From Comamonadaceae bacterium (GTDB lineage Bacteria > Pseudomonadota > Gammaproteobacteria > Burkholderiales > Burkholderiaceae_C), in NCBI GenBank assembly GCA_947455145.1, contig CANGME010000014.1, positions 48,385-112,384 on the forward strand: a stretch of DNA of 64,000 nt, given 5' to 3'. Within the stretch, counting starts at the first letter, position 1. Each line of letters opens with the position of its first letter. The notes below the pieces were generated by a model, which worked only from the letters and a program-made list of their open reading frames with translations, was not told the DNA's origin and made no database searches. Positions 8,406 through 16,040 of the stretch are shown here, piece after piece. The translations under genes were made by a program, and so were the position numbers.

Positions 8406-9050
8406 TTAAATCCGCCGACGTCGGGGCACAACGCTCAGTTTCACTGTCTGATTTAGGGCTGCATCGTTGACTTGCAGAACTTGTGGCGCTAGGTCAAGCA
8501 ATTGGTCTGGGTGCCACACACGCATCTTGACTGCCCCGCTGGGAACGTTGGCGAACTGTGCCAAGCCATCAGCGTTGGTTTTCAGTGTCCAGTCCGAGTC
8601 CGTGACAAAGATCGTGCCTCGCATAGACCCGTGAATATGGCAGCTTAGGAACGTCGCCCCAGGTTTGTCCATCGTAACGTCAGACGAACTGGCAGTTTTT
8701 CCATCTACTTTGCCTGCCAAACGCATTTCAAACCCATCAGTGGTGGGCGCAGCTACCAAGCCAGCCGTGCTGCCACGCAAATGGTGATCCCAGCGGTCTT
8801 GATTGGTAAAGCGTACCGAAGTCCCAGTCGTCACGACGGTCACCTCAGGCACGAAACGCATTTTCTCTTGCACAACAGTGGCAGTGCGGGGCACCAGCGC
8901 TGGGTTGGGGGTGGCAGTACCTGGGTACATCACCACCACGGCATCGACCACAGGCTTCCCCTCTTTGTCAAGCACTAAAATTTGAACGTTCCCTGCGCTA
9001 GCGCTCGAATATAAAGCGTACGCAGCTATTAAAGCGATAGCATTTTTCAT
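8406..9050 (-). CDS. Exported cupredoxin-like protein (methylamine utilisation/plastocyanin-like)
   Basis: The 214-residue product has a short signal peptide (MKNAIALIAAYALYSSASAG). The middle carries a cupredoxin-like copper site: a His in RWDHHLRG (residues 89-90) and SCHIHGSM near 136-143 supplying Cys, His and Met, the usual type-1 copper order. The N-terminus (VQILVLDKEGKPVVDAVV) and the C-terminal part from about 155 resemble carboxypeptidase-regulatory/Ig-like folds, giving a three-part protein often annotated as a methylamine utilisation protein. It lies four bases after the haemoglobin gene. The ATG at 9050 was chosen over 9074 because it starts the signal peptide. A periplasmic electron-transfer role is inference. 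Confidence 0.75.
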   Translation of the reverse strand: MKNAIALIAAYALYSSASAGNVQILVLDKEGKPVVDAVVVMYPGTATPNPALVPRTATVVQEKMRFVPEVTVVTTGTSVRFTNQDRWDHHLRGSTAGLVAAPTTDGFEMRLAGKVDGKTASSSDVTMDKPGATFLSCHIHGSMRGTIFVTDSDWTLKTNADGLAQFANVPSGAVKMRVWHPDQLLDLAPQVLQVNDAALNQTVKLSVVPRRRRI

Positions 9051-9054
9051 GATG

Positions 9055-9498
9055 TTAATGGAGTGTGATGACATCTCGGTGCATGGGAGCGAGTAGCGCC
9101 AAGAGTCGATTTTGCTGGGTGAATGGAATGCCCCGTGCTTCCATGGCGGATTGTAGGTTCTCCACCAAGGCGTGAAAATCTCCTTTGTTGATGTCCATAG
9201 CCTCGTGGGCTGACTTCATGTCTGCGCCCTTGTAGATGCAAGGACCACCAGTGAGTTGACATACCTGATCGGTCAGTTGGGCTTTGAGCATCGGTGGTTT
9301 GGCGTCCTTGAAGTGGGTGCCAATTCGTGGGTCTTTGATGACACGGTTGACGAAATCATCCATCAGCAGGGTGATGCCATTTTTTTCACCGAATGCCTTG
9401 TACAGCGTATCGTTGGCGGGGGCAATGTTTTGTGCCGTGCCAGTGGTGCAAATTAAACTGGTGCAAGCCAGTAGCAGCAACATCAGTAATTTTTTCAT
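9055..9498 (-). CDS. Exported group 1 truncated haemoglobin
   Basis: This 147-residue protein has a signal peptide of about 22 residues (MKKLLMLLLLACTSLICTTG, then TAQ) and a complete 2-on-2 globin domain: LYKAFGEKNGITLLMDDFVNRV, DPRIGTHF, KAQLTDQVCQLTGGPCIYKG and the F-helix MKSAHEAMDI with the proximal His at residue 98. Two extra cysteines (80 and 87) flank the GG turn. Truncated haemoglobins bind O2 or NO; export is a known variation but less common than the cytoplasmic form. TGGAGA upstream supports the start. It sits 36 bases after the DUF3034 gene and four before the cupredoxin gene, so all three are probably cotranscribed. Confidence 0.9.
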   Translation of the reverse strand: MKKLLMLLLLACTSLICTTGTAQNIAPANDTLYKAFGEKNGITLLMDDFVNRVIKDPRIGTHFKDAKPPMLKAQLTDQVCQLTGGPCIYKGADMKSAHEAMDINKGDFHALVENLQSAMEARGIPFTQQNRLLALLAPMHRDVITLH

Positions 9499-9534
9499 GA
9501 TTGGTTCTCCAGAAAAGGGATAAAAATAAATGGC

Positions 9535-10470
9535 TTAAAACGCAAACTGTGCGGACAAATAGGTGCCGGTTTGGTTACGGTTTCCTGTAACACCAGGAAC
9601 CACCTTACCCAAATCCACATAAGCCAGCGTCAGAGAGACGTTTTTAGTGGGTGCCCAAGCTATAAAGATGTCCTTCCAGTCATCGGCATGCAGGGCATTA
9701 CCCAAACCGGCAGCCGAACCAACGGACCCTAGGTTGTTGGTCATCACACGGTACTCGGCACCGATGGCCAACTTTTTATTGACCAAATAGGCGATGGCAA
9801 CCTCAGGCACCACGCTACGGCTGCTGGTGCCAGTGTTGCCCGCACCGAATCCTAAGAGGCCCCCTTGGTTGGCGTTGGTGGAACGCAGGGTGCCATTGAT
9901 CAAAAAGCTCTTGTCCAAGAAAAGCTTGGTGGCGCTCACATAGAAATCAGTGCCATTGTTTTTCACACCCATAAAGTCAAACACGGACTGCAAAGACCCG
10001 GGGCGCACAGCCTTGTACTCCAGACCGACAGAAATCTGCGGCATCCAACTGTCGCTGTCCAGCACCGCGTCACCCGCGACCTTGACCTTGACGCCCAGCA
10101 CGTCCATCTGAATGTGTTGACCCGCTGAAATACCAAAAGGTGCAATACCGTTCAAGGCCACGGCAGGTGAGGCATCAAAATCTTGTTGAGCCACTGATAG
10201 CTCTACCCGGTCATTGATACCCATAGCCAGGCCGTAGCTGTTCAGGCTGTAGTCTTGTGTGTTCGCACGTGATGCGTAGGCGCTCAGGCCCACTTCCCCT
10301 TCAGTGGCATTGCTACCAATCACCGCCCAGGGGGATAGACCACCCCCGGCAGATCCTGCAATGGTGCTCACCCCGCCAGTGAGGAGCAGCTTGCCGGTAT
10401 CGGCCTGGGCCAGGCTTGCACCCAAGGCCAAACCGATCAGCGCGGTGGTTTTTGAGAGTTTATGAATCAT
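9535..10470 (-). CDS. DUF3034 outer-membrane-like protein
   Basis: The 311-residue product starts with a signal peptide (MIHKLSKTTALIGLALGASLAQA). It continues with alternating polar/apolar strands typical of an outer-membrane barrel, ending in an aromatic residue (SAQFAF), a common outer-membrane signal. The LLLTGGVSTIAGSAGGGLSP start and SYGLAMGINDRVELS segment match my recollection of DUF3034. The function is unknown. The ATG at 10470 has AAGGAG six bases upstream; the longer frame to 10563 crosses the promoter and is rejected. A copy of the ECF-type promoter motif lies about 45-70 bases upstream, so it probably heads the DUF3034-haemoglobin-cupredoxin unit. Confidence 0.8.
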   Translation of the reverse strand: MIHKLSKTTALIGLALGASLAQADTGKLLLTGGVSTIAGSAGGGLSPWAVIGSNATEGEVGLSAYASRANTQDYSLNSYGLAMGINDRVELSVAQQDFDASPAVALNGIAPFGISAGQHIQMDVLGVKVKVAGDAVLDSDSWMPQISVGLEYKAVRPGSLQSVFDFMGVKNNGTDFYVSATKLFLDKSFLINGTLRSTNANQGGLLGFGAGNTGTSSRSVVPEVAIAYLVNKKLAIGAEYRVMTNNLGSVGSAAGLGNALHADDWKDIFIAWAPTKNVSLTLAYVDLGKVVPGVTGNRNQTGTYLSAQFAF

Positions 10471-10514
10471 GTGCATCTCCTTGAATGGATTTAAAACAGG
10501 TACTTCCACCACGC

Positions 10515-10542
10515 TATACGCAGTGGACTGTGGGGTGGATTC
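10515..10542 (-). promoter_or_regulatory. Candidate ECF sigma promoter upstream of the DUF3034 gene
   Basis: Read on the minus strand, GAATCCA (10542-10536) is followed by 15 bases and CGTATA (10520-10515). The same two boxes at the same spacing occur in the divergent promoter region of the ECF sigma gene. It stands 45 bases before the start codon. Confidence 0.65.
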
Positions 10543-10567
10543 AACTTTTGCAAAGTTAAACAATAAT

Positions 10568-10954
10568 TCACAGCGTGGACAGGTAAGCGACCAGGTCCAG
10601 CCGGTCTTGAACCTCCTCCACTTGAAAGCCCATCTGCTGTCCGGGAATCAAAGCCTCGGGGTCTTTCAGCCAGGCCTGAAGCGTCTCGCGGCGCCACACC
10701 AAAGTGCTACCTCGCAATGCATCCGAGTAGGCGAAGCCGGGCGTTGTACCAGCCCGCCGCCCCAGCACACCGCGGTGCATAGGCCCAACCCTGTTGGCGT
10801 CCACACTGTGGCAAGCAACGCAGCGTTCCCCATACAAGGCCTTGCCGCGCGCCACCGAACCTGTCTCAGCCAGCGCTGGCGATGATCCGAAAATCACTAC
10901 CAACGCCCCGCTAAGGACTAGGCCGTGTAAACGCTGCCCTTCATACGCGAACAT
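10568..10954 (-). CDS. Exported class I cytochrome c
   Basis: This 128-residue protein has a signal peptide of about 29 residues (ending SSPALA). The single haem-binding motif CVACH lies near residue 45 in the context ALYGERCVACHSVDANRVGPMHRGVLGR. The likely axial Met is in PGQQMGF, followed by the last helix DRLDLVAYLSTL. This is a small monohaem cytochrome of the NuoE/cyt c551-552 type that would carry electrons in the periplasm. The ATG at 10954 shares one base with the stop of the ferritin-like gene (TGATG), showing coupling; a GTG one codon earlier is also possible. Confidence 0.92.
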   Translation of the reverse strand: MFAYEGQRLHGLVLSGALVVIFGSSPALAETGSVARGKALYGERCVACHSVDANRVGPMHRGVLGRRAGTTPGFAYSDALRGSTLVWRRETLQAWLKDPEALIPGQQMGFQVEEVQDRLDLVAYLSTL

Positions 10955-11526
10955 CACGCACCAAAACTCAGTGCACCAGCGGGTAACGGACGACCTAGCG
11001 CGTTGGTGAGGATGGAGAAGTGCATAGCCTCATCCGCCGCCAATCGAGCCGCCACTTTTGCCAGGTCTTTGCTACCAAAGGCTGGAATGACACCGATGTA
11101 CGCATTGGTCGCCCCCATCTCCAAGCGGGCCGCCAAGTCCAACACGTCCCCTTGGTTTTTCAGCATGTCAGCCTTCAGTGCCTTGGCATAGTCGCCGAGT
11201 GATTTTTCGGCGACAGGTGTGCCGCCCATTTTTTGAATGGTGGCGATCAGCGCGTCGCGGTGGCCCTTGTGGTGGCTCTGGAACAGCACCGCCACATCAA
11301 GCACGCCTTTTTGCAACAGACCGCTGCCTGCACCCAACTGGTAGGCGTTGATGGCCTCGTGCTCCAGCCCCAGTGCCACGTTCAGAATGGACACGTCCTT
11401 GGACATGTCGCTCCCCATGCCCTGCGCCAGTGACTCTTTACCCGCCAGCATGGCCACGGCCATGGCCGACAAAGTTCCTGATGTGCCCAAAAACGAACGA
11501 CGATTGGTGATGATGGTATTGCTCAT
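10954..11526 (-). CDS. Exported ferritin-like domain protein with Tat-type signal
   Basis: The 190-residue product begins MSNTIITNRRSFLGTSGTLS, a twin-arginine-like signal followed by a hydrophobic stretch ending near SLAQ. The rest is a four-helix ferritin_2-type domain with acidic/His metal-ligand segments: LGLEHEAINAYQ, FQSHHKGHRDAL, ARLEMGATNAY and AADEAMHFSIL. Such periplasmic proteins probably bind a di-metal centre; activity is unknown. AAGGAGA precedes the ATG, and the longer frame to 11694 reads back through the DUF3455 gene and is rejected. It is 58 bases after the DUF3455 gene and coupled to the cytochrome c gene. Confidence 0.85.
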   Translation of the reverse strand: MSNTIITNRRSFLGTSGTLSAMAVAMLAGKESLAQGMGSDMSKDVSILNVALGLEHEAINAYQLGAGSGLLQKGVLDVAVLFQSHHKGHRDALIATIQKMGGTPVAEKSLGDYAKALKADMLKNQGDVLDLAARLEMGATNAYIGVIPAFGSKDLAKVAARLAADEAMHFSILTNALGRPLPAGALSFGA

Positions 11527-11584
11527 GGAAATCTCCTTGAAGTTAAAAAATTGATCCGAAAAGTTGATTGAGAACGATTTGGAA

Positions 11585-12136
11585 TCAAACGGCGCGCCAA
11601 AAGATGTAGTCAGCCTGGTACTGCACGGTTTGCTTCTGGCCCGTGTTGCCCGTGGCGCAAGCCATGGCCGGTGCCACGCCACCACGTGTGGCAACGCGCT
11701 GAATGAAACTCACGCCTTGCATGGCACCCATGCTCACTGCGGGGTTGGCTTTGACAAGCTGGAGTGGAATATTGCCGTCCCCACCGGGGGCCACGGCCAG
11801 TTGCGTGCCTGTCACTTTGGAGCCATCGTTTGCCTCCCAGCTGGCAGGAGGCCCGTAGTAACGGCCTACCGTCTTGCCACTGCGATCCGCCAGCGTCGCG
11901 CTAGGCCCCACGAACGCCCATTCAAACTGACCTGCAGTGTCTTTCTTGGCACGGCATTCATAGTTAATGCTGCCGATGCCCACGGTTTCCATGACCACGC
12001 TATGCCCCATCGGCACCTTGACCGCCTCCGGCAAAGTGGCCTGACTGAACATAGTCCGCACGCCTGCCGAGCCGCCTGCACAGCCCGCCAAAATGGCCAC
12101 ACTGACAACACCTAAAACCTTTGTGACTTGCTTCAT
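11585..12136 (-). CDS. DUF3455 lipoprotein
   Basis: This 183-residue protein has a lipoprotein signal (MKQVTKVLGVVSVAILAGC, lipobox LAGC). Its mature part resembles DUF3455: VPMGHSVVMETVGIGSINYEC, WAFVGPSATLADRSGKTVGRYYGPPASWEANDGSKVTG and the ending YQADYIFWRAV. The function of the family is not known. GAGG precedes the chosen ATG at 12136. It is the first gene of a minus-strand unit with ferritin-like and cytochrome c genes, and a copy of the ECF-type promoter lies about 75-105 bases upstream. Confidence 0.85.
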   Translation of the reverse strand: MKQVTKVLGVVSVAILAGCAGGSAGVRTMFSQATLPEAVKVPMGHSVVMETVGIGSINYECRAKKDTAGQFEWAFVGPSATLADRSGKTVGRYYGPPASWEANDGSKVTGTQLAVAPGGDGNIPLQLVKANPAVSMGAMQGVSFIQRVATRGGVAPAMACATGNTGQKQTVQYQADYIFWRAV

Positions 12137-12211
12137 GACACACCTCTTTTTTGATGACATGGGGTCGGGCAGCAACCCCTTTATGAATTGCCCGTCTTCT
12201 CTGCATACTTA

Positions 12212-12239
12212 AATACGCAGCTACGGGTTAGATGGATTC
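12212..12239 (-). promoter_or_regulatory. Candidate ECF sigma promoter upstream of the DUF3455 gene
   Basis: On the minus strand GAATCCA (12239-12233), 15 bases, then CGTATT (12217-12212). The -10 side overlaps an 18-base imperfect palindrome (12202-12219, centre TTAA) that could also bind a dimeric regulator. Confidence 0.65.
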
Positions 12240-12270
12240 AGATTTCATTCACTTATTTTTGCCCTGGCTT

Positions 12271-12298
12271 GAATCCACGTCACGGCTTTGCACGTACT
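12271..12298 (+). promoter_or_regulatory. Candidate autoregulated promoter of the ECF sigma gene
   Basis: GAATCCA at 12271-12277, 15 bases, CGTACT at 12293-12298, only 25 bases before the sigma start codon. Box sequences and spacing match the copies at 12212-12239 and 10515-10542. The CGTA core fits ECF -10 elements in general. Autoregulation is inference. Confidence 0.65.
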
Positions 12299-12323
12299 AG
12301 CTTCATGAGCCACAATCTTCACC

Positions 12324-12899
12324 ATGAATCACATTGCAACTGATGACCAACTGCACACATTGATCAACCAGATAGGGTTGGGAGATGAAGCTGCCATGAA
12401 ACGTCTGTATGACTTGACCTCGCCCCGCCTGTACGGGCTGGCCTTGCGCGTGGTCAGAAAGCCCGAGTGGGCTGAAGACGTGCTGCAAGAGGCTTATCTG
12501 AGTGTCTGGCGCAGTGCGATAGATTTCCGTAATACCCTGAGTCCACCACTGGCCTGGATGGGTCTGATCGTGCGCAGCCGCGCGTTAGACCTATTGCGAC
12601 GCAGGGCCACTGACCGCAGTCACCTAACGCAAGAGCTTGACGAGTTCCTGGAAGAGACCCTAGAGGGCCCATCACCCAACCCGCAAGATATTCAACAAAA
12701 CAGCCAAGTGGCGAAGGCGTTGCACCAATGCTTGAGTGGGTTAGAGCACAAGCAGCGCGAAGTTGTGAGCCTGGCCTACCTGCGTGACTTGAGTCACAGC
12801 GAATTAGCCCAGCAACTCAGTCTGCCGCTGGGAACTGTTAAAACTTGGATACGACGGGGGTTGGACCAGTTGCGCCATTGCATGACGCGATTTGCCTGA
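12324..12899 (+). CDS. ECF-family RNA polymerase sigma factor (SigK-like)
   Basis: The 191-residue protein has both ECF regions. Region 2 is LYDLTSPRLYGLALRVVRKP followed by WAEDVLQEAYLSVWRSA (about residues 30-70). Region 4 is KQREVVSLAYLRDLSHSELA through LGTVKTWIRRGLDQLRHCM (about 145-188), which carries the -35-reading helix-turn-helix. The gene is followed 14 bases later by an RskA-type anti-sigma factor, the standard pairing. It is divergent from the DUF3455 unit, and shared promoter motifs suggest it transcribes both itself and the exported redox genes. The inducing signal is not visible; oxidative or envelope stress is a guess. Confidence 0.93.
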   Translation: MNHIATDDQLHTLINQIGLGDEAAMKRLYDLTSPRLYGLALRVVRKPEWAEDVLQEAYLSVWRSAIDFRNTLSPPLAWMGLIVRSRALDLLRRRATDRSHLTQELDEFLEETLEGPSPNPQDIQQNSQVAKALHQCLSGLEHKQREVVSLAYLRDLSHSELAQQLSLPLGTVKTWIRRGLDQLRHCMTRFA

Positions 12900-12913
12900 G
12901 TCGAGACACCATC

Positions 12914-13657
12914 ATGAACTTGCAAAAATACCCTGACCGACTGGACACCCTGGCCGCTCACTATGCCTTGGGCAGTTTGCGTGGTGGCGCGCGCCGCCGC
13001 TTTGAGACGCTAGCCCGAAAGCTGCCCGCTGTGCGGCTGGCCGCTCACGATTGGCACGCACGTCTGGCCAGCATGACCGAGTTGCAGATGAGCGTGCCAC
13101 CCAACCCTGTGGTCTGGACGCGCATTCAAAACCTGATTGCCGCCGAGCAGGAACAAAAAAACCTGACCCTTCAGCGTGCACGCCCGACACTTGCACCCAC
13201 CGGCTGGTGGCGCAACCTGATGCTGTGGCGTGGTGCTTCACTCATTGGCACGGCGGTCAGCGTTGTGGCTGTGTTGGTCGGACTGAACCTGAACGAACAA
13301 TTGCAAACCCTGCCGCGCGTTTCGTATGTTGCGGTACTGGCCGATGATCAATCAGCTGCATCCATGCTGGTGACCTTTGATCCGCTGCACCGCAAACTCA
13401 CGCTGCAACGCGTAGGTGGTTACCAAGAAGCCAGCGATAAGTCGCTTCAATTGTGGGCATTGCCACCCGGCAAAGGTCCGCAATCTCTAGGCGTGTTGAG
13501 CCAAGAAAAACTACTGCGTCTGACGGTGGCCGAGTCGCAAGTGAACGCGGTGCCCACCTTGGCCATTAGCCTGGAGCCCAAAGGCGGTGTGCCCAGCGAA
13601 CGCGGCCCAACGGGTCCTGTCATATTCAAAGGGACTTTGATTCAGAAGTCGCTCTAA
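12914..13657 (+). CDS. RskA-like membrane anti-sigma factor
   Basis: This 247-residue protein has an N-terminal cytoplasmic helical domain (LDTLAAHYALGSLRGGARRR) of the anti-sigma-K type without the HxxxCxxC zinc motif. One membrane segment follows near residues 111-128 (ASLIGTAVSVVAVLVGLNL), and then a periplasmic RskA domain (DDQSAASMLVTFDP to the C-terminus). It would hold the neighbouring sigma factor at the membrane until a signal triggers release. The start at 12914 is 14 bases after the sigma stop; the longer frame from 12845 overlaps sigma and is rejected. Its C-terminal 113 codons are duplicated at 15087-15431. Confidence 0.88.
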   Translation: MNLQKYPDRLDTLAAHYALGSLRGGARRRFETLARKLPAVRLAAHDWHARLASMTELQMSVPPNPVVWTRIQNLIAAEQEQKNLTLQRARPTLAPTGWWRNLMLWRGASLIGTAVSVVAVLVGLNLNEQLQTLPRVSYVAVLADDQSAASMLVTFDPLHRKLTLQRVGGYQEASDKSLQLWALPPGKGPQSLGVLSQEKLLRLTVAESQVNAVPTLAISLEPKGGVPSERGPTGPVIFKGTLIQKSL

Positions 13658-13712
13658 CCAAAATCGCCACCACGGTTCAACTCTTTCATCATCGCTTTGA
13701 AATGATATTTTT

Positions 13713-15083
13713 ATGTACCTTTGCCACCCCGCAACGTTCAGCCCGATTCGGACTGACCTCAAGCTGTCTGAACTGATCGGTTCATTGAGTTATGCACTCG
13801 ATATCACTGAAGGGCAACCTCCGGGGCACTGCATCCGTTGCTGCTGGATCGGTATGCACATCGGTCGTGAGATCGGCCTGAATGAACACCAGCTATGGGA
13901 GCTTTACTACACACTGCTGCTTAAAGACCTAGGCTGTAGCAGTAATGCGGCGCGCATCTGCGAGCTCTACCTCACAGATGACCTGCAATTCAAACGCGAC
14001 TTTAAACGGGTGGGTGACAATCTGTCTCAGGTGGTGCGCTTTGTGCTCCAACATACCGGCCTCAAAGCGGGCTTGGCTGAGCGCTTCAACAGCACACTCC
14101 ACATCTTCCGAGAAGGCAGTGAGATTGCGCAAGAATTGATTGAAACGCGCTGCCACCGGGGTGCTGAAATTGCCCGCTTGTTGCGGTTTTCAGAAGGTAT
14201 TGCCGAAGGCATTTACAGTCTTGACGAGCACTGGAACGGCAATGGTAAACCTGCTGGCTTGTCTGGTGAGGCTATATCAGTGTACTCCCGCATTGCATTG
14301 CTTTCCCAAGTGATTGATGTTTTCCGGACTGATGGTTCCAGACAAGCGGCGCTAGATGAGGTGCGATCTCGTTCTGGCCAATGGTTTGATCCCTCACATG
14401 TCAGCGCATTCGAGCGTATCGCGCAATCGGAGCGTTTTTGGGACACGCTGGGATCGTCTGAGGTCGATCAAGCCGTCTCAGATCTGGAGCCTGGTCAATT
14501 TGAGGTTCAATTGGATGAAGACTATCTTGACGATATTTCTGCTGCGTTTGCGAAAGTGATTGACTCGAAAAGTCCTTATACCAAAGGACACAGTGAGCGA
14601 GTGGCGCTCTACACAGATTTGATTGCAGAAACATTGGGACTTGATCCACACCGTCGTCGCTGGTTAAAACGAGGTGCGCTGCTGCACGACGTGGGTAAGC
14701 TGGGCGTGAGCAATACCGTACTTGATAAAGCGGGTCCACTTGACGCTGATGAGTGGAAGGCAGTGCAACAACATGCGGCACTGACAGAATCCATCCTGTC
14801 TCGCATTGAGGCTTTCAGTGAGTTGGCTCAGGTGGCCGGTGCGCACCATGAACGATTGGATGGTGGCGGCTATCCTAAAGGACTCAAAGCAGATGAACTT
14901 TGCATAGAAACTCGCATCATCACCACCGCCGACATCTTTGATGCCATTACCGCAGATCGCCCTTACCGAGCGGCCATACCAATTCCAAAAGCGCTTGACA
15001 TGATGACCAACATGGTGGGAACCGCGATTGATCCCGTTTGCCTTGATGCACTTAAAAAAGCCGTGGCAAGCTTGAACTCATGA
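13713..15083 (+). CDS. HD-GYP domain c-di-GMP phosphodiesterase-like protein
   Basis: The 456-residue cytoplasmic protein has a diverged HD-like N-terminal half (CIRCCWIGMHIGREIGLNE to HWNGNGKPAGLSGEAIS, which keeps an HWNGxGxP remnant of a GYP motif). The C-terminal HD-GYP domain (about 280-450) is complete: HSERVALYTDLIAETLGL, HDVGKLGVSN, HHERLDGGGYPKGL and DIFDAITADRPYR. Active members hydrolyse c-di-GMP to pGpG or GMP. Retention of HD and GYP residues suggests activity. The double HD-GYP layout, with the first domain degenerate, is seen in other proteobacteria. It is flanked by a complete anti-sigma gene and a duplicated fragment of it. No good ribosome-binding site is visible, so the start is moderately sure. 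Confidence 0.9.
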   Translation: MYLCHPATFSPIRTDLKLSELIGSLSYALDITEGQPPGHCIRCCWIGMHIGREIGLNEHQLWELYYTLLLKDLGCSSNAARICELYLTDDLQFKRDFKRVGDNLSQVVRFVLQHTGLKAGLAERFNSTLHIFREGSEIAQELIETRCHRGAEIARLLRFSEGIAEGIYSLDEHWNGNGKPAGLSGEAISVYSRIALLSQVIDVFRTDGSRQAALDEVRSRSGQWFDPSHVSAFERIAQSERFWDTLGSSEVDQAVSDLEPGQFEVQLDEDYLDDISAAFAKVIDSKSPYTKGHSERVALYTDLIAETLGLDPHRRRWLKRGALLHDVGKLGVSNTVLDKAGPLDADEWKAVQQHAALTESILSRIEAFSELAQVAGAHHERLDGGGYPKGLKADELCIETRIITTADIFDAITADRPYRAAIPIPKALDMMTNMVGTAIDPVCLDALKKAVASLNS

Positions 15084-15086
15084 TTC

Positions 15087-15431
15087 ACGCGCGTGTCGTA
15101 CTTTGCGGTACTGGCCGATGACCAATCTGCTGCGTCCATGCTGGTGACTTTTGACCCCGTGCACCGCAAACCCACGCTGCAAGGCGTAGGTGGTTACCAA
15201 GAGGCCAGCGTCAAGTCGCTACAAATGTGGGCACTGTCAGCCGGCAAAGGACAGCAGTCTCTGGGCGTGTTGAGCCAAGAAAAACTACTGCGCTTAACTG
15301 TTGCCAAATCGCAGGTTAACACTGTGCCCATCTTGGCTATTAGCCTGGAGCCCAAAGGCGGTGTGCCCAGCGAACGCGGCCCAACCGGGCCGGTGCTGTT
15401 TAAGGGTGCGTTGATTCAGAAATCAATCTAA
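15087..15431 (+). pseudogene. Duplicated 3' fragment of the anti-sigma factor gene
   Basis: This stretch repeats the last 113 codons or so of the anti-sigma gene (13314-13657): the translated copies differ at 15 of 111 aligned residues and keep ADDQSAASMLVTFDP, LGVSQEKLL-like segments and GGVPSERGPTGPV. It lacks the cytoplasmic domain and membrane segment. The only start is a GTG at 15093 without a ribosome-binding site, ten bases after the HD-GYP stop. The frame is intact to a normal stop. I read it as a remnant of a tandem duplication; translational coupling to HD-GYP is possible but no signal sequence would export the periplasmic domain. Confidence 0.8.
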
Positions 15432-15487
15432 TTAAAAGCTCAATGGTTAGGACTTGATCAGGAGTTTTTCTGGAGTTGAAAGAAAGC

Positions 15488-15622
15488 TTAGAGTTGAACC
15501 GTTGACTCTTGCGGCACGTCAATCGCGCACACATTCACGAACTTGCCATTGCGCCAGCAACCTGCTGCAAAAGACATGCTGGTCACGGCGAGAAGAATCA
15601 GACCAATTGCGATTTTTTTCAT
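15488..15622 (-). CDS. Small exported two-cysteine protein (44 residues)
   Basis: On the minus strand an ATG at 15622, preceded by AAGGGG at a spacing of about eight, opens a 44-codon frame. The product has a convincing signal peptide (MKKIAIGLILLAVTSMSFAA) and a 24-residue remainder beginning GCWRNGKFVNVCAIDV with two cysteines. I do not recognise a family. The signal peptide and ribosome-binding site make it a real gene candidate rather than a chance frame. The mature part could form one disulphide. It lies alone between the duplicated anti-sigma fragment and the YqhA-like gene. Confidence 0.5.
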   Translation of the reverse strand: MKKIAIGLILLAVTSMSFAAGCWRNGKFVNVCAIDVPQESTVQL

Positions 15623-15810
15623 GCAATACCCCTTGAGTGTGAAAACAATGGCGAGGCAATAAAAAACTTATTACGGAGCCATCGTACCTATTTTTTCTGT
15701 TTGATCAATTTTCCCGTCAAAAATTATTGACGCGCTGCTTGTTGATCTCATCAACACAAACATGGATGGGGCGCGAATTAAAACGGCGCATGCTTGAGTT
15801 GCTAGTCGGT

Positions 15811-15954
15811 TCAAGCCCGCCAGTCATTGCCCTCGCGCCGCGCACGGCTCAGGGCTTGCAGGGTTTGCAGGATGCTGGGCAGGCTTTTTTCCGCAGGCCA
15901 GGGTTTTCTCGGCTTCGGCTTCGTCTTGGCTGGCTTTGGTGGTTGGGTCTGCAT
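15811..15954 (-). CDS. Possible small basic protein (47 residues)
   Basis: A minus-strand frame from ATG at 15954 to TGA at 15811 encodes a Lys/Pro-rich N-terminus ([20 protein letters not shown]) and an amphipathic C-terminal helix ([16 protein letters not shown], ending NDWRA). Codon third positions are mostly G/C, as in true genes here. No ribosome-binding site is visible and the start lies in a TGCATGCA palindrome (15950-15966), so the true start or a 5' truncation is uncertain. The remaining bases up to 16040 hold no other feature I can name. Confidence 0.35.
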   Translation of the reverse strand: MQTQPPKPAKTKPKPRKPWPAEKSLPSILQTLQALSRARREGNDWRA

Positions 15955-16040
15955 GCATTGCATGCATCGTAAGAATGATAGCTGGCAAGGGAACTACAAT
16001 AAATTATCAGTTTTACCGTGCCCTAATCGATCCTCTGACC

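Noticed and set aside
15454..15636. Plus-strand 60-codon frame
   Set aside because: It overlaps the minus-strand small exported protein, which has both a signal peptide and a ribosome-binding site.
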